The notes under the pieces: generated by a model
Told to the model about the DNA's origin: nothing
What the model saw: the letters and a program-made list of their open reading frames with translations, nothing else
The model's database searches: none
Assembly (NCBI RefSeq): GCF_036013645.1
Contig: NZ_CP107869.1
Span: forward strand, 5,580,001-5,644,000
DNA from: Streptomyces sp. NBC_00490
Lineage (GTDB): Bacteria; Actinomycetota; Actinomycetes; Streptomycetales; Streptomycetaceae
DNA: 64,000 nucleotides
Direction of reading: 5' to 3'
Program-made: the position numbers and the translations under genes
Part shown: positions 51,641 to 60,172 of the stretch, one piece after another
Layout of the letters: the number at the start of each line of letters is the position of its first letter
Numbering within the stretch: the first letter of the stretch is position 1

Positions 51641-53686
51641 GTGAACTCGGCGGCGGGGGCTTTTGGAGAGCGGGCCATCGCGTCGGCGCAGGGGATACGG
51701 CAGGCGCTCAGCGGGGACGGCGTCGTCGCGATGTACGCGGAGAAGGCGTTGCCGCCGGAGGCGTTCGCGCTGCCCGAGTCGGCGCCCGAAAGGTTGGTCA
51801 ATCTGCCCGACAGGACCGCCTTGTTCGTCGGTCGTCGGCGTGAACTCGCCTTGCTTGACACGGCGTTCAGAGAGGCGAACGACGTCGTGGTCCAAGCCGT
51901 GCACGGGCTCGGCGGCATCGGGAAGTCGACGCTTGCCGCGCACTGGGCGGCGGGGTGTGTGAGGTCGTACAACCCCGTTTGGTGGATCACCGCCGAGAGC
52001 CCGGCCGATCTCGACGCCGGGCTCGCAGAGTTCGCGGTCGCGTTGCAGCCTGCGCTGCGGGATGTGCTGTCCCGGGAGGCCCTGCGGGAGCGGGCGGTCC
52101 AGTGGCTGGCGGGGCATGAGGGGTGGCTGCTGGTCCTGGACAACGTGTCCGATCCGGCGGATGTGAAGGCGCTGCTGGGGCGGGCCCCGGGTGGGAGGTT
52201 TCTGATCACCACGCGGCGGGCCAGCGGGTGGCACAAGGTCGCTGAGGCGTTGTCGCTGGATGTGCTGGAACCCGCGGAGGCCATCGAGCTGTTCGAGCGG
52301 ATCGATGGTTCAGGCGAGGACGTTGAGGCGCTGTGCCGGGAACTGGGGCATCTGCCGCTCGCTGTCGAACAGGCGGCGGCCTACTGCGCGGAGGCTGGCA
52401 TCTCGGCCGGACGGTACCGGGAGTTGCTGGCCGCGTATCCGGAGGAGGTCTTCGCCCAGTCGGCGGAGGGCACGGACCAGACCCGAACGGTCGCCAGGGT
52501 GTGGAGGGTGTCCCTGGACCGGCTGGCGGACACGCCGTTGGCCGGGCGGATCCTCGGGGTCATCGCCTGGTGGGCGTCAGAGGGGATTCCGCGGGCGTAT
52601 CTGGAACCGCTCGGGAGTCCGGTCGAGGTGACGGAGGCGGTCCGGCGGCTGGCTGCGCACAGCCTGATCAAGGTGCACGACGATGACACGATCTCGGTGC
52701 ACCGGCTGGTTCAGGCGGTGGGGCGGGCGGAATTCGACGCGAGCCACGAGGCCGCCCACGTGCTGCTGGACAACAGTGGAGCGCTCCGCGCGGTCGACGC
52801 CGAGCTGACCTGGCTCATGCACTTGGAGGCGATGGCCGGCCGTACCGATCCGGAGAACGACGGCGAATACGAAGCCTGGCTGTTCGACATGGGTGGCTTC
52901 ACGGCCGAAGCCGCCCGCGCGGTGGAACTGCATGAGCGAGCCGCGGCCGCGGCGGAGCGGACGTTCGGGCCCAGTGACGAGTTGACGCTCACCACGCGCG
53001 GCCACCTGGCCCAGTCACATGGATATGCCGGTGATCGCATACGCGCGGTCGAGTTGCTGGAAGAGAACTTGGCCGACCATGTGCGTGTGCTCGGTCCCAG
53101 AAGCAAGCTGACCTTCGAGGCCCGTTCAGCCCTGGCCGACGCGATGGTGGAGGCGGGACGCTTCGCTGACGCGCTGTCGTTGGCGAGGGCGAACGTGAGA
53201 AGTGCCGAACAGGCTCTGGGCGACCGGCATCAGACGGTTCTCGGGGCACGGTCGACATGGGCGAAGGCGTTGAGACGCGCTGTGGAGACGGACACCGGCA
53301 GCGATGCGACAGTTGCCGCCCGCGCGATCGAGGAACTACTCGTCAAGATCTCAGCGGTCGAGGGCGAGGACTCCATGATCTTCGACATCTGCCACTGGCA
53401 GCTCATCTGGGTCTGTAAGTCCGCGGGGGACATCGAGGGGGCCGCGGCTCACTTCGAAGAGTGCATCACACGTAGGGGGCGCATCTTCGGAGAGACGGAC
53501 GGGGTCACGCTGAGCACCCGCCGGGCGCTCGTCAGATTTCTCTGGGACACGGTCGGGGACCTGGGCCGCGCTCGCGACCAGGCCGTCCTTCTCCTCGCGG
53601 ACTGGGAGCGCCTGGTCGGCGAGACCGCCTACGTCCGAGACCTCCGTCAGGACTTCGCCCCCCTTCTCACCCCACCCGGGGTGTAG
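51641..53686 (+). CDS. STAND/NB-ARC ATPase with TPR-like C-terminal repeats
   Basis: The 681-residue protein has a short N-terminal region (1-60), a nucleotide-binding NB-ARC domain at about 62-330 (FVGRRRELALLD, Walker A VHGLGGIGKSTLA, Walker B WLLVLDNV, GRFLITTRR sensor, GHLPLAVEQAAAYC as the GLPLA element), a winged-helix-like part with SLIKVHDDDTISVHRLVQ, and tetratricopeptide-like repeats from about 415 to 670 (AVELHERAAAAAERTFG, RAVELLEENLADHVRVLG, ADALSLARANVRSAEQALG). Such proteins switch on by ligand-driven assembly. No effector domain is seen at the N-terminus. The GTG overlaps the stop of a possible 13-codon reading frame (51603-51644). Confidence 0.88.
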   Translation: MNSAAGAFGERAIASAQGIRQALSGDGVVAMYAEKALPPEAFALPESAPERLVNLPDRTALFVGRRRELALLDTAFREANDVVVQAVHGLGGIGKSTLAAHWAAGCVRSYNPVWWITAESPADLDAGLAEFAVALQPALRDVLSREALRERAVQWLAGHEGWLLVLDNVSDPADVKALLGRAPGGRFLITTRRASGWHKVAEALSLDVLEPAEAIELFERIDGSGEDVEALCRELGHLPLAVEQAAAYCAEAGISAGRYRELLAAYPEEVFAQSAEGTDQTRTVARVWRVSLDRLADTPLAGRILGVIAWWASEGIPRAYLEPLGSPVEVTEAVRRLAAHSLIKVHDDDTISVHRLVQAVGRAEFDASHEAAHVLLDNSGALRAVDAELTWLMHLEAMAGRTDPENDGEYEAWLFDMGGFTAEAARAVELHERAAAAAERTFGPSDELTLTTRGHLAQSHGYAGDRIRAVELLEENLADHVRVLGPRSKLTFEARSALADAMVEAGRFADALSLARANVRSAEQALGDRHQTVLGARSTWAKALRRAVETDTGSDATVAARAIEELLVKISAVEGEDSMIFDICHWQLIWVCKSAGDIEGAAAHFEECITRRGRIFGETDGVTLSTRRALVRFLWDTVGDLGRARDQAVLLLADWERLVGETAYVRDLRQDFAPLLTPPGV

Positions 53687-53700
53687 CCCTCTACACCCCG
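53677..53700 (+). terminator. Terminator overlapping the STAND gene stop codon
   Basis: CGGGGTGTAG (53677-53686) pairs perfectly with CTACACCCCG (53691-53700) across a CCCT loop; the TAG stop is inside the left arm. Confidence 0.75.
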
Positions 53701-53794
53701 CCTTCGGGAGGCCGCTCCCTCGTCCCGGCCCCCGCGCCACGGAATCGTTGATGTCACCAGGTCACCGCCCCCGTAGCGAAGGAATCACCCTCCC

Positions 53795-53977
53795 ATGAAG
53801 AGCCTCCTGTCCTCCAAGCCCGTCCTCTGGTTCCTCTTCCTCTTCAACGCCGCCGTCGCCGCCGTCGCCCCCTTCGTCGTGGACGGCAGCCAGGGTGTGA
53901 TGACCGCCGTGGGCATGGGCGTCGTCGCGGCCGGTGCGGGAGTGAGCCTCGTCCGGGACAAGGGTGTCGCCAAGTAG
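53795..53977 (+). CDS. Small two-TM membrane protein
   Basis: The 60-residue protein is almost wholly hydrophobic: segments at about 10-27 (VLWFLFLFNAAVAAVAPF) and 34-52 (VMTAVGMGVVAAGAGVSL) are joined by VVDGSQG, with a basic C-terminus (RDKGVAK). The layout is holin-like, but nothing else supports phage lysis, and small membrane proteins of this kind are common in Streptomyces. GGAAGGA... GCGAAGGAAT precedes the ATG by some 10 bases. It stands alone between terminators and has no known function. Confidence 0.65.
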   Translation: MKSLLSSKPVLWFLFLFNAAVAAVAPFVVDGSQGVMTAVGMGVVAAGAGVSLVRDKGVAK

Positions 53978-54137
53978 TCGGCCCCTCACACTCCGTGAGT
54001 TGGATCACTCCTGGACGTCCCCTGTACGACACCTGCACGGCCCCTAACCGGTGTCACGCGAGTCTTAAGTCACTTCCTCCACAGGAACCGCAGACAGAGC
54101 GGAGGAAGCAACTCCCCTCGCCCGCACTGGAGATGAC

Positions 54138-54644
54138 ATGACCCGTCGCCCGATAACCAAGCGTGCAGCCATCGTCACCGCTGGTGCCCTCGTCGCCGTC
54201 GGCACCTTCGCCGCCGGCGTCGGCGTCGCCGGACCGGACAAGCACAGCGTCAAGAAGCCCACCAAGGCCGAGATCGCCGCCCAGTTCGACGGCTGGAACA
54301 AGGCCCTGCAGACCGGCGACGCCCAGAGAGTCGCCGACCGGTACGCCGCGGACGCCGTCCTGCTGCCCACCGTCTCCAACAAGGTCCGCAGCGACCGCGC
54401 CGAACGCGTCGACTACTTCGAGCACTTCCTGCTGAACAAGCCGGTCGGCAAGAAGATCGAGACGCACATCAACGTCCTCGACAACAACTCCGCCCTGGAC
54501 GCCGGCGTGTACGAGTTCACGCTCACCGACCCGGAGACCGGCGCCAAGCGTGTCGTCGAGGCCCGCTACACCTTCGAGTACGAGAAGCGCAACGGCGAGT
54601 GGAAGATCGTCAACCACCACTCCTCGGCGATGCCCGAAGGCTGA
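54138..54644 (+). CDS. Secreted SnoaL/DUF4440-type (SgcJ/EcaC-like) protein
   Basis: The 168-residue protein has a signal peptide (TRRPITKRAAIVTAGALVAVGTFAAGVGVAG; a Tat-like RR is at residues 3-4) and a NTF2-like domain: KAEIAAQFDGWNKALQTGDAQRVADRYAADAVLLPTVSNKVR at about 43-84, then two beta hairpins ending in YTFEYEKRNGEWKIVNHHSS. This is the calcium/calmodulin kinase II association / DUF4440 pattern, called SgcJ/EcaC in databases. The function outside the cell is unknown. The 3' end overlaps the convergent kinase gene by 35 bases, so the two transcripts are antisense there. Confidence 0.87.
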   Translation: MTRRPITKRAAIVTAGALVAVGTFAAGVGVAGPDKHSVKKPTKAEIAAQFDGWNKALQTGDAQRVADRYAADAVLLPTVSNKVRSDRAERVDYFEHFLLNKPVGKKIETHINVLDNNSALDAGVYEFTLTDPETGAKRVVEARYTFEYEKRNGEWKIVNHHSSAMPEG

Positions 54645-55965
54645 TCCGCACCACCAGCCCGCCCCCGGGCGCGTCCCCGAGCGTCACCGTCCCGCCGTCG
54701 TCGGTCACCAACTGCTTGACGACGGCGAGGCCGAGACCGGACCCGGAGCGCCCGGTCAGGCCCTGGCCGCGCCAGAAGCGGTCGAAGGCGCGGGACTTCT
54801 CCGCGTCGGACATGCCCGGCCCCTGGTCGAGGACCGACAACAGGGCCTCCTCGCCCCGCGATTCGGTCCGGACGGTGATCGTGCCCCCGTCCGGTGACAC
54901 CTCCAGGGCATTGGAAAGCACGTTGTCCAGCACCTGGTCCAGATGACCCGGGCTGGCCATCACCAGCAGCCGGCCGTCGGCGTTACTCCCCCCAAGCGCG
55001 ATGGTGACTCCGCGCTCGTCGGCGGCCGGCCTCCACACGTCCAGACGTTCCTCGATGATGTCCGCCAGCAACAGCGGCTCCGCGGCCGTGACCTTCGCCT
55101 CCGCCCGCGCCAGCACCAGCAGCCCGTTGACCAGACGGCTCATCCGGACCACCTCGGCGGTCGCCTGCTCCACGTCCTCCCGTACGAACTCGTCATCGGT
55201 GCCGTCCGCGATGTTGTCCAGCGACAACCGCAACGCCGTGAGAGGGGTGCGCAGTTGATGCGAGGCGTCCGCCACGAAGATCCGCTGCGAGGCGACCAGC
55301 GTGTCGAGACGCTCCGCACCCTGGTTGAGGGTGCGCGCCAGCGTCTGGGTCTCCGGCGGGCCCGTCACGGGGGAGCGCGCGGTGAGGTCGCCGTCGCTGA
55401 ACTTGCTGGCCATGGCGTTGAGTTCGCGCAGCGGAGCGGTGATCCGGCGGGCGGCGTACGCGCCGATCGCGGCGGCGGCCGCGAGCACGAGCACGGCCAG
55501 CGCGGCCCGGAAGCCCCAGATGTTCCACAGCCTGGTGGTCATCCCCGAGGTCGCGTACACGATCCGCACGGCCGCCTCACCCTCGGCAGGCACGGTGACC
55601 GTGAGGTGCTTGCCCCAGACGAAGTCGGAACCCCAGTCGGTCGTCGGCTCGTTCTTCTCCACGGCCCGCGTCAGCGCTGCGTCCGTGGAGGGCTCAGGCA
55701 GGGCCGGGGCGCAGTCGCTGGTCGGGGTGACCTGGACGGTGCCGGGGGTCTTGCGGCTGTAGGCCTTGGCCACCTCGGTCAGCGCGTCGCACGAAATGCT
55801 GTCGCCGTTGCCCAGCAGCAGCGCCATGGTGTTGGCCTCGCGCAGCACGGAGAGCCTGGTGTCGTCCCGCAGTTGGTCGGTCAGCGTGAACGCCACCGGC
55901 ACCGTGAACAGCAGGATCGCCACCGCGACGAGCAGGATGTAACTCCGGATGAGCTGGCGGTTCAT
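54610..55965 (-). CDS. Sensor histidine kinase of an OmpR-type system
   Basis: The 451-residue kinase has TM1 near 8-29, an outside sensor of about 120 residues with two Cys (SCDALTEVA, SDCAPAL; perhaps a disulfide), TM2 near 158-180, HAMP (RELNAMASKFSDGDLTAR), the phospho-acceptor box DASHQLRTPLTALRLSL and ATPase boxes NVLSNALEVS, DQGPGMS and GLGLAVVKQL. The ATG overlaps the stop of the regulator gene (ATGA). The 3' end overlaps the convergent SnoaL-type gene, so the secreted protein could be linked with this system, though overlap alone does not prove it. Confidence 0.94.
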   Translation of the reverse strand: MNRQLIRSYILLVAVAILLFTVPVAFTLTDQLRDDTRLSVLREANTMALLLGNGDSISCDALTEVAKAYSRKTPGTVQVTPTSDCAPALPEPSTDAALTRAVEKNEPTTDWGSDFVWGKHLTVTVPAEGEAAVRIVYATSGMTTRLWNIWGFRAALAVLVLAAAAAIGAYAARRITAPLRELNAMASKFSDGDLTARSPVTGPPETQTLARTLNQGAERLDTLVASQRIFVADASHQLRTPLTALRLSLDNIADGTDDEFVREDVEQATAEVVRMSRLVNGLLVLARAEAKVTAAEPLLLADIIEERLDVWRPAADERGVTIALGGSNADGRLLVMASPGHLDQVLDNVLSNALEVSPDGGTITVRTESRGEEALLSVLDQGPGMSDAEKSRAFDRFWRGQGLTGRSGSGLGLAVVKQLVTDDGGTVTLGDAPGGGLVVRISLRASPRSGG

Positions 55966-56651
55966 GAAGCGTCACTGCCGCCGTTGACGATGAGCCGGAA
56001 GCCGACCCCCCGCACCGCCTCGATCGTGATCGCCCCCGCCAGCTTCCGCCGCAGCGCCGCCACATGGACGTCCAGGGTCTTCGTCGGCCCGAACCAGTTC
56101 GCGTCCCAGACCGCCTCCATGATCTGCTCGCGCGACATCAGCGCCCCCGGCTCCTCGGTGAGGAAGGCCAGCAGGTCGTACTCCTTGGGGGCCAGCGCGA
56201 CCTCCGCGCCGTCCAGGTGGACCCGGACCGCCTTGCGGTCGATCGTGAGGCGGTCGCCGTAGCGGTCGGGCCCGGCGGGCTCGGCGGACGACGTACGCGG
56301 CTGGGCGCGCCGCATCACCGCCCTTATCCGCGCGATGACCTCCCGGACCCCGAACGGCTTGGAGACGTAGTCGTCCGCGCCGAGTTCGAGGCCGACCACC
56401 CGGTCCGTCTCGTCGCTCCGTGCGCTGATCACGATGATCGGCACGTCCCCGCGCTCGCGCAGCGCCCTGCACACGTCGAGACCGTCGGTGTCGGGCAGCC
56501 CGAGATCGAGGAGTACGACGTCGTAGGGCTCCTCGTGCCTCAGCGCCGCCCCGCCCGTGGCGACCCAGGTCACCTCGAAGCCGTAACGCAGCAGTCCGCG
56601 CCGGAGTGACTCGGCGACCGGCTCATCGTCTTCCACCAGCAGTACGCGCAC
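55962..56651 (-). CDS. OmpR-family response regulator
   Basis: The 229-residue regulator has a receiver (LLVEDDEPV, Asp in VVLLDLGLPDTDG, ISARSD and DYVSKPF with the Lys) and a winged-helix output domain (LTEEPGALMSREQIMEAVWD, KTLDVHVAALRRKL, EAVRGVGFRLI). TAGGGT on this strand (56658-56663) ends six bases before the GTG start, a leaderless layout. It is first in the operon with its kinase and sits 60 bases from the end of the P450 gene on the same strand, so it may also receive read-through from the cyclodipeptide genes. Confidence 0.94.
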   Translation of the reverse strand: MRVLLVEDDEPVAESLRRGLLRYGFEVTWVATGGAALRHEEPYDVVLLDLGLPDTDGLDVCRALRERGDVPIIVISARSDETDRVVGLELGADDYVSKPFGVREVIARIRAVMRRAQPRTSSAEPAGPDRYGDRLTIDRKAVRVHLDGAEVALAPKEYDLLAFLTEEPGALMSREQIMEAVWDANWFGPTKTLDVHVAALRRKLAGAITIEAVRGVGFRLIVNGGSDAS

Positions 56652-56710
56652 AGGCGAACCCTAATGCTTGAACTTTAAGACGACCGCTCGCCGAGTCCCT
56701 CAACACACGG

Positions 56711-57901
56711 CTACCACATGACCGGCAGCCGCTCCGGGATCCGCTTCATGAACCCCGTCCGCCACACCAGCTGTTCCACCGGAACGGCGAGCGCGAGCCG
56801 GGGCATGCGTTCCAGCAGCACCGCCAGGGCGATCTCGGCGTGCCTGCGGCCCAGCGCCGTGGCGGGGCAGTAGTGCCGGCCGCCGCCGAAGGAGAGGTGC
56901 GCGGCGCTGTTGGCGCGGTCGAGGTCGACGGTGTGCGGGTCGGGGAAGGCGGCCGGGTCGAAGTTCGCGCCCTCGACCAGCACGAGCACCAGCTCGCCCG
57001 CCGCCACCCGCACGTCCCCGAGGACCACGTCCTCCAGTGCCAGCCTCGGCAGCCCGTCCCCGATGGACAGATTGATCCGCAGCAGCTCCTCCACGGCCGC
57101 CGGAATCCGACCGGGGTCCGCGACCAGATCGGCCTGGAGCCCGGGGTGCTGGATCAGCGCCAGCAGGGCCATGGTCAGGAACCCGGCGGTGGAGACGACG
57201 CCCGCCCCGAACATCGTCACGCCGACCGTCGCGAGCATCTCGTCGGTGAGGTGGGCGTAGTCGGGGTCCGTGCGCAGGGCGGCCAGCTCGGCCATCAGAC
57301 CCGCCGTCGCCGGGTCGTCCAGCCGCTCGGTCATGTACGCGATGTCGCGGTCCCAGTTGAGCCGGGCGCCCGTGACCGGACAGGCGGAGTTCATGAACGC
57401 GATGTCCAGGCTCCGCATCAGCCTCGGCGCGTCCTCCTGCGGGATGCCGAGGAGCCGGCAGTGCATCCCGGCCGAGTACGGATCGGCGAAGCCGCCCCGC
57501 AGATCCGCCGGAGCGCCCTCGCGGGCCAGCGCGTCGATCAGCCGGCCGGCGTAGGACCGCATCCACTCCACGAGACCTGGGCTCTTCGGGTTCAGGGCCT
57601 TCAGTACGGCCTTGCGCAGCCCGGCGCCCGTGATGTTCCCCATGTTGTTGACGACCTCGGGCGGGATCGTCAGCGCGTACTGGCGGGGCACACCCGGCGC
57701 CGAGGTGTCCTTCAGGCTGAACCGCGGGTCCTCGAGGACCTGCTTGCAGAGGTCGTACGACGACACCAGCCAGGCCGAGTCGCCGGCGATGGTGCGGACC
57801 CGGCGGACGGGGGACGACCCGCGCAGCTCCTCGACCTCCGCGGGGAGCCGGTCGCCGCGCCAGGTGAACGGGAAGTCGACGAGGGTGTCAGCGGACGGCA
57901 C
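56711..57901 (-). CDS. Cytochrome P450, CYP121-like (mycocyclosin synthase type)
   Basis: The 396-residue P450 has the same length as M. tuberculosis CYP121 and follows it closely by my recollection. Shared traits are [12 protein letters not shown] near 79-90, SIAF-like [10 protein letters not shown] (CYP121 Phe168 region), NWDRDI (Trp182), the odd I-helix [11 protein letters not shown] with Ser237 in place of the usual acid-alcohol pair, and the haem loop [20 protein letters not shown] with Cys345, including Pro after the Cys. The C-terminus reads [18 protein letters not shown]121 has Gln385-Arg386 where this has Met385-Lys386. CYP121 joins the two tyrosines of cyclo(Tyr-Tyr). GTG 57901 is inside the synthase gene, six bases after GGGAGG. 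Confidence 0.88.
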   Translation of the reverse strand: MPSADTLVDFPFTWRGDRLPAEVEELRGSSPVRRVRTIAGDSAWLVSSYDLCKQVLEDPRFSLKDTSAPGVPRQYALTIPPEVVNNMGNITGAGLRKAVLKALNPKSPGLVEWMRSYAGRLIDALAREGAPADLRGGFADPYSAGMHCRLLGIPQEDAPRLMRSLDIAFMNSACPVTGARLNWDRDIAYMTERLDDPATAGLMAELAALRTDPDYAHLTDEMLATVGVTMFGAGVVSTAGFLTMALLALIQHPGLQADLVADPGRIPAAVEELLRINLSIGDGLPRLALEDVVLGDVRVAAGELVLVLVEGANFDPAAFPDPHTVDLDRANSAAHLSFGGGRHYCPATALGRRHAEIALAVLLERMPRLALAVPVEQLVWRTGFMKRIPERLPVMW

Positions 57902-58619
57902 CGCGCACCTCCCGCGCCGGCGTGACGATGGCGTGGCCCTGGTTGCGTGAGGCGCGCAGGCCCGCGCCGGGCGCGTAGAGCAGCTCGGCCATCGGCAGCA
58001 GCTGGTGGTAGCAGTTCAGGGAGGACGGCACGCCCAGGACGGCCGGGGTGTCCAGGAAGAGCGGGGCCTCGGCGCAGACGTACGCCATGCAGACCTCGCG
58101 CTGGGCCTCGGTGACGCTCTGCGTCTTCCCGGCGAGGAAGGTGGCGACGAGCTGTTCGCAGGTCGTGCGGAACTCCTCGTCGGTGCCGAGGCGGGCGGTG
58201 AGGTGCTCGTGGAGGTCGCGGTACGCGGGATTGGCGCGGAAGTCCGACATGGCGTGGGCCCGCAGACGGGTGCCGCCGGGGTCGACGGCCCGCACGGCGC
58301 CCAGCACCTTGGCGCGTACGCCGCGCAGGTTCTTCACCGCCTTGCGGCGCGCGTCGTCGGCCGGATAGCCGGAGGCCTCGTACATCTCGGCCACGTGCAG
58401 ATCGGTGTGGACGAAGTCCACCCGCTCGAAGTGGGCGAGCCCCCAGCGGGCCAGGTCCAGGACCCGGCGGGCGGAGAAGTAGCTGTTGCCGGGGGAGACG
58501 CCGATGACGGCGTGGTCGCCGGCGCCGCGGATGACCTCGCAGTGGGGGGTGAAGGGCCGTACCTCGAAGAGGTCGGTGAGGGTGACGTGCTGGATCTCTG
58601 AGACGGTCGCAGTCGTCAA
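57888..58619 (-). CDS. tRNA-dependent cyclodipeptide synthase, NYH subfamily (Rv2275-like)
   Basis: The 243-residue enzyme makes a cyclic dipeptide from two aminoacyl-tRNAs. The nucleophile Ser42 lies in [10 protein letters not shown] with Asn45; Tyr180 and Glu184 lie in [13 protein letters not shown]; Tyr204-His205 in NCYHQ complete the N-Y-H signature. Basic residues for tRNA lie in [17 protein letters not shown]. From memory it matches M. tuberculosis Rv2275, the cyclo(Tyr-Tyr) synthase, over nearly its whole length (for example [10 protein letters not shown] and [15 protein letters not shown]) but lacks most of its N-terminal extension. TTG 58619 is the only start before an in-frame TAA and has no clear ribosome site. 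The gene overlaps the P450 gene by 14 bases. Confidence 0.93.
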   Translation of the reverse strand: MTTATVSEIQHVTLTDLFEVRPFTPHCEVIRGAGDHAVIGVSPGNSYFSARRVLDLARWGLAHFERVDFVHTDLHVAEMYEASGYPADDARRKAVKNLRGVRAKVLGAVRAVDPGGTRLRAHAMSDFRANPAYRDLHEHLTARLGTDEEFRTTCEQLVATFLAGKTQSVTEAQREVCMAYVCAEAPLFLDTPAVLGVPSSLNCYHQLLPMAELLYAPGAGLRASRNQGHAIVTPAREVRGAVR

Positions 58620-58848
58620 GGAAGGAGAGTCCTTCGCGTCGCTAGTCCCGGGGGAGCCGAGTGCTCCTGGTGTGGCGACGACGACGTGAAGTTACCGGGC
58701 GGCTACGGAGAGCGTCAACGGGTGACCTGGCCCACTTTGCCGAGTGTTCACCGTGCGGATGGGCAGGGTCGTGCTGGGCGTCCGGGTCTCACCATGTGGT
58801 TTTACGAAGGTCGATTTCGGACGCTCGTTAGACTGAGCCGACCGCAGT

Positions 58849-58862
58849 ACATATACGTATGT
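58849..58862. promoter_or_regulatory. AT-rich imperfect palindrome before ask
   Basis: ACATATACGTATGT has a perfect ATACGTAT core and 7-bp arms with one mismatch, 33 bases before the ask GTG. It stands out as an AT-rich patch and may be an operator or part of the promoter of ask, or of the divergent cyclodipeptide synthase gene. Confidence 0.35.
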
Positions 58863-58894
58863 GCGGATAGTGACTGACTGAGCGAGGAGCGCAC

Positions 58895-60172
58895 GTGGGC
58901 CTTGTCGTGCAGAAGTACGGAGGCTCCTCCGTAGCCGATGCCGAGGGCATCAAGCGCGTCGCCAAGCGAATCGTGGAAGCGAAGAAGAACGGCAACCAGG
59001 TGGTTGTCGTGGTTTCCGCGATGGGCGACACGACGGACGAGCTGATCGATCTCGCCGAGCAGGTATCTCCGATGCCGGCCGGCCGTGAGTTCGACATGCT
59101 GCTGACCGCCGGAGAGCGGATCTCCATGGCCCTGCTGGCCATGGCGATCAAAAACCTGGGCCACGAGGCCCAGAGCTTCACCGGCAGCCAGGCAGGCGTC
59201 ATCACCGACTCGGTCCACAACAAAGCGCGGATCATCGACGTCACGCCCGGCCGTATCCGGGAGTCCCTGGACCGGGGCAACATCGCCATCGTCGCGGGCT
59301 TCCAGGGCGTCAGCCAGGACAAGAAGGACATCACCACGCTGGGCCGCGGCGGCAGCGACACCACGGCCGTGGCCCTGGCCGCCGCCCTGGACGCCGAGGT
59401 GTGCGAGATCTACACCGACGTGGACGGCGTGTTCACCGCCGACCCGCGCGTGGTGAAGAAGGCGAAGAAGATCGACTGGATCTCCTTCGAGGACATGCTG
59501 GAGCTGGCGTCGTCCGGCTCCAAGGTGCTGCTCCACCGCTGTGTGGAGTACGCCCGTCGCTACAACATCCCGATCCATGTCCGGTCCAGCTTCAGCGGAC
59601 TCCAGGGCACATGGGTCAGCAGTGAACCGATCAAGCAAGGGGACAAGCCGGTGGAGCAGGCGATCATCTCCGGTGTCGCGCACGACACCTCCGAGGCCAA
59701 GGTCACGGTCGTGGGCGTGCCCGACAAGCCGGGCGAGGCCGCCACGATCTTCCGCACGATCTCCGACGCCGAGATCAACATCGACATGATCGTGCAGAAC
59801 GTGTCCGCCGCCTCCACCGGTCTGACGGACATCTCCTTCACGCTGCCGAAGACCGAGGGCCGCAAGGCCATCGACGCCCTGGAGAAGAACAAGGCCGGCA
59901 TCGGCTTCGACTCCCTGCGCTACGACGACCAGATCGGCAAGATCTCCCTGGTCGGCGCGGGGATGAAGACCAACCCGGGCGTCACCGCCTCCTTCTTCGA
60001 GGCGCTCTCCGACGCGGGCGTGAACATCGAGCTGATCTCGACCTCGGAGATCCGCATCTCGGTCATCACGCGCGCCGACGACGTCAACGAGGCCGTCCGC
60101 GCCGTGCACACCGCCTTCGGGCTCGACTCCGACAGCGACGAGGCCGTCGTCTACGGGGGCACGGGACGCTGA
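58895..60172 (+). CDS. lysC: Aspartate kinase
   Basis: The enzyme phosphorylates aspartate at the head of the lysine, threonine, methionine and diaminopimelate pathways. The 425-residue protein has the kinase part at 1-245 ([42 protein letters not shown]) and two ACT domains at about 265-425 that bind Lys and Thr. GAGGAG precedes GTG 58895. GTG 59651 (codon 253) follows AAGGGGA and begins [10 protein letters not shown], where the beta subunit of the alpha2beta2 actinobacterial enzymes starts, so one gene probably gives two proteins. The stop overlaps asd (TGATG). Streptomyces genes are usually called ask. Confidence 0.97.
   Translation: MGLVVQKYGGSSVADAEGIKRVAKRIVEAKKNGNQVVVVVSAMGDTTDELIDLAEQVSPMPAGREFDMLLTAGERISMALLAMAIKNLGHEAQSFTGSQAGVITDSVHNKARIIDVTPGRIRESLDRGNIAIVAGFQGVSQDKKDITTLGRGGSDTTAVALAAALDAEVCEIYTDVDGVFTADPRVVKKAKKIDWISFEDMLELASSGSKVLLHRCVEYARRYNIPIHVRSSFSGLQGTWVSSEPIKQGDKPVEQAIISGVAHDTSEAKVTVVGVPDKPGEAATIFRTISDAEINIDMIVQNVSAASTGLTDISFTLPKTEGRKAIDALEKNKAGIGFDSLRYDDQIGKISLVGAGMKTNPGVTASFFEALSDAGVNIELISTSEIRISVITRADDVNEAVRAVHTAFGLDSDSDEAVVYGGTGR
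59651..60172 (+). CDS. Probable internal start: aspartate kinase beta subunit (ACT domains only)
   Basis: An in-frame GTG at 59651, with AAGGGGA seven bases before it, gives a 173-residue protein made of the two ACT domains. In Corynebacterium and other actinobacteria the regulatory beta subunit is made from such an in-frame start at the same place. The protein product itself is inferred. Confidence 0.6.
   Translation: MEQAIISGVAHDTSEAKVTVVGVPDKPGEAATIFRTISDAEINIDMIVQNVSAASTGLTDISFTLPKTEGRKAIDALEKNKAGIGFDSLRYDDQIGKISLVGAGMKTNPGVTASFFEALSDAGVNIELISTSEIRISVITRADDVNEAVRAVHTAFGLDSDSDEAVVYGGTGR

Noticed and set aside
53795..53977. Phage holin
   Set aside because: The topology fits, but there is no endolysin, integrase or other phage gene nearby.
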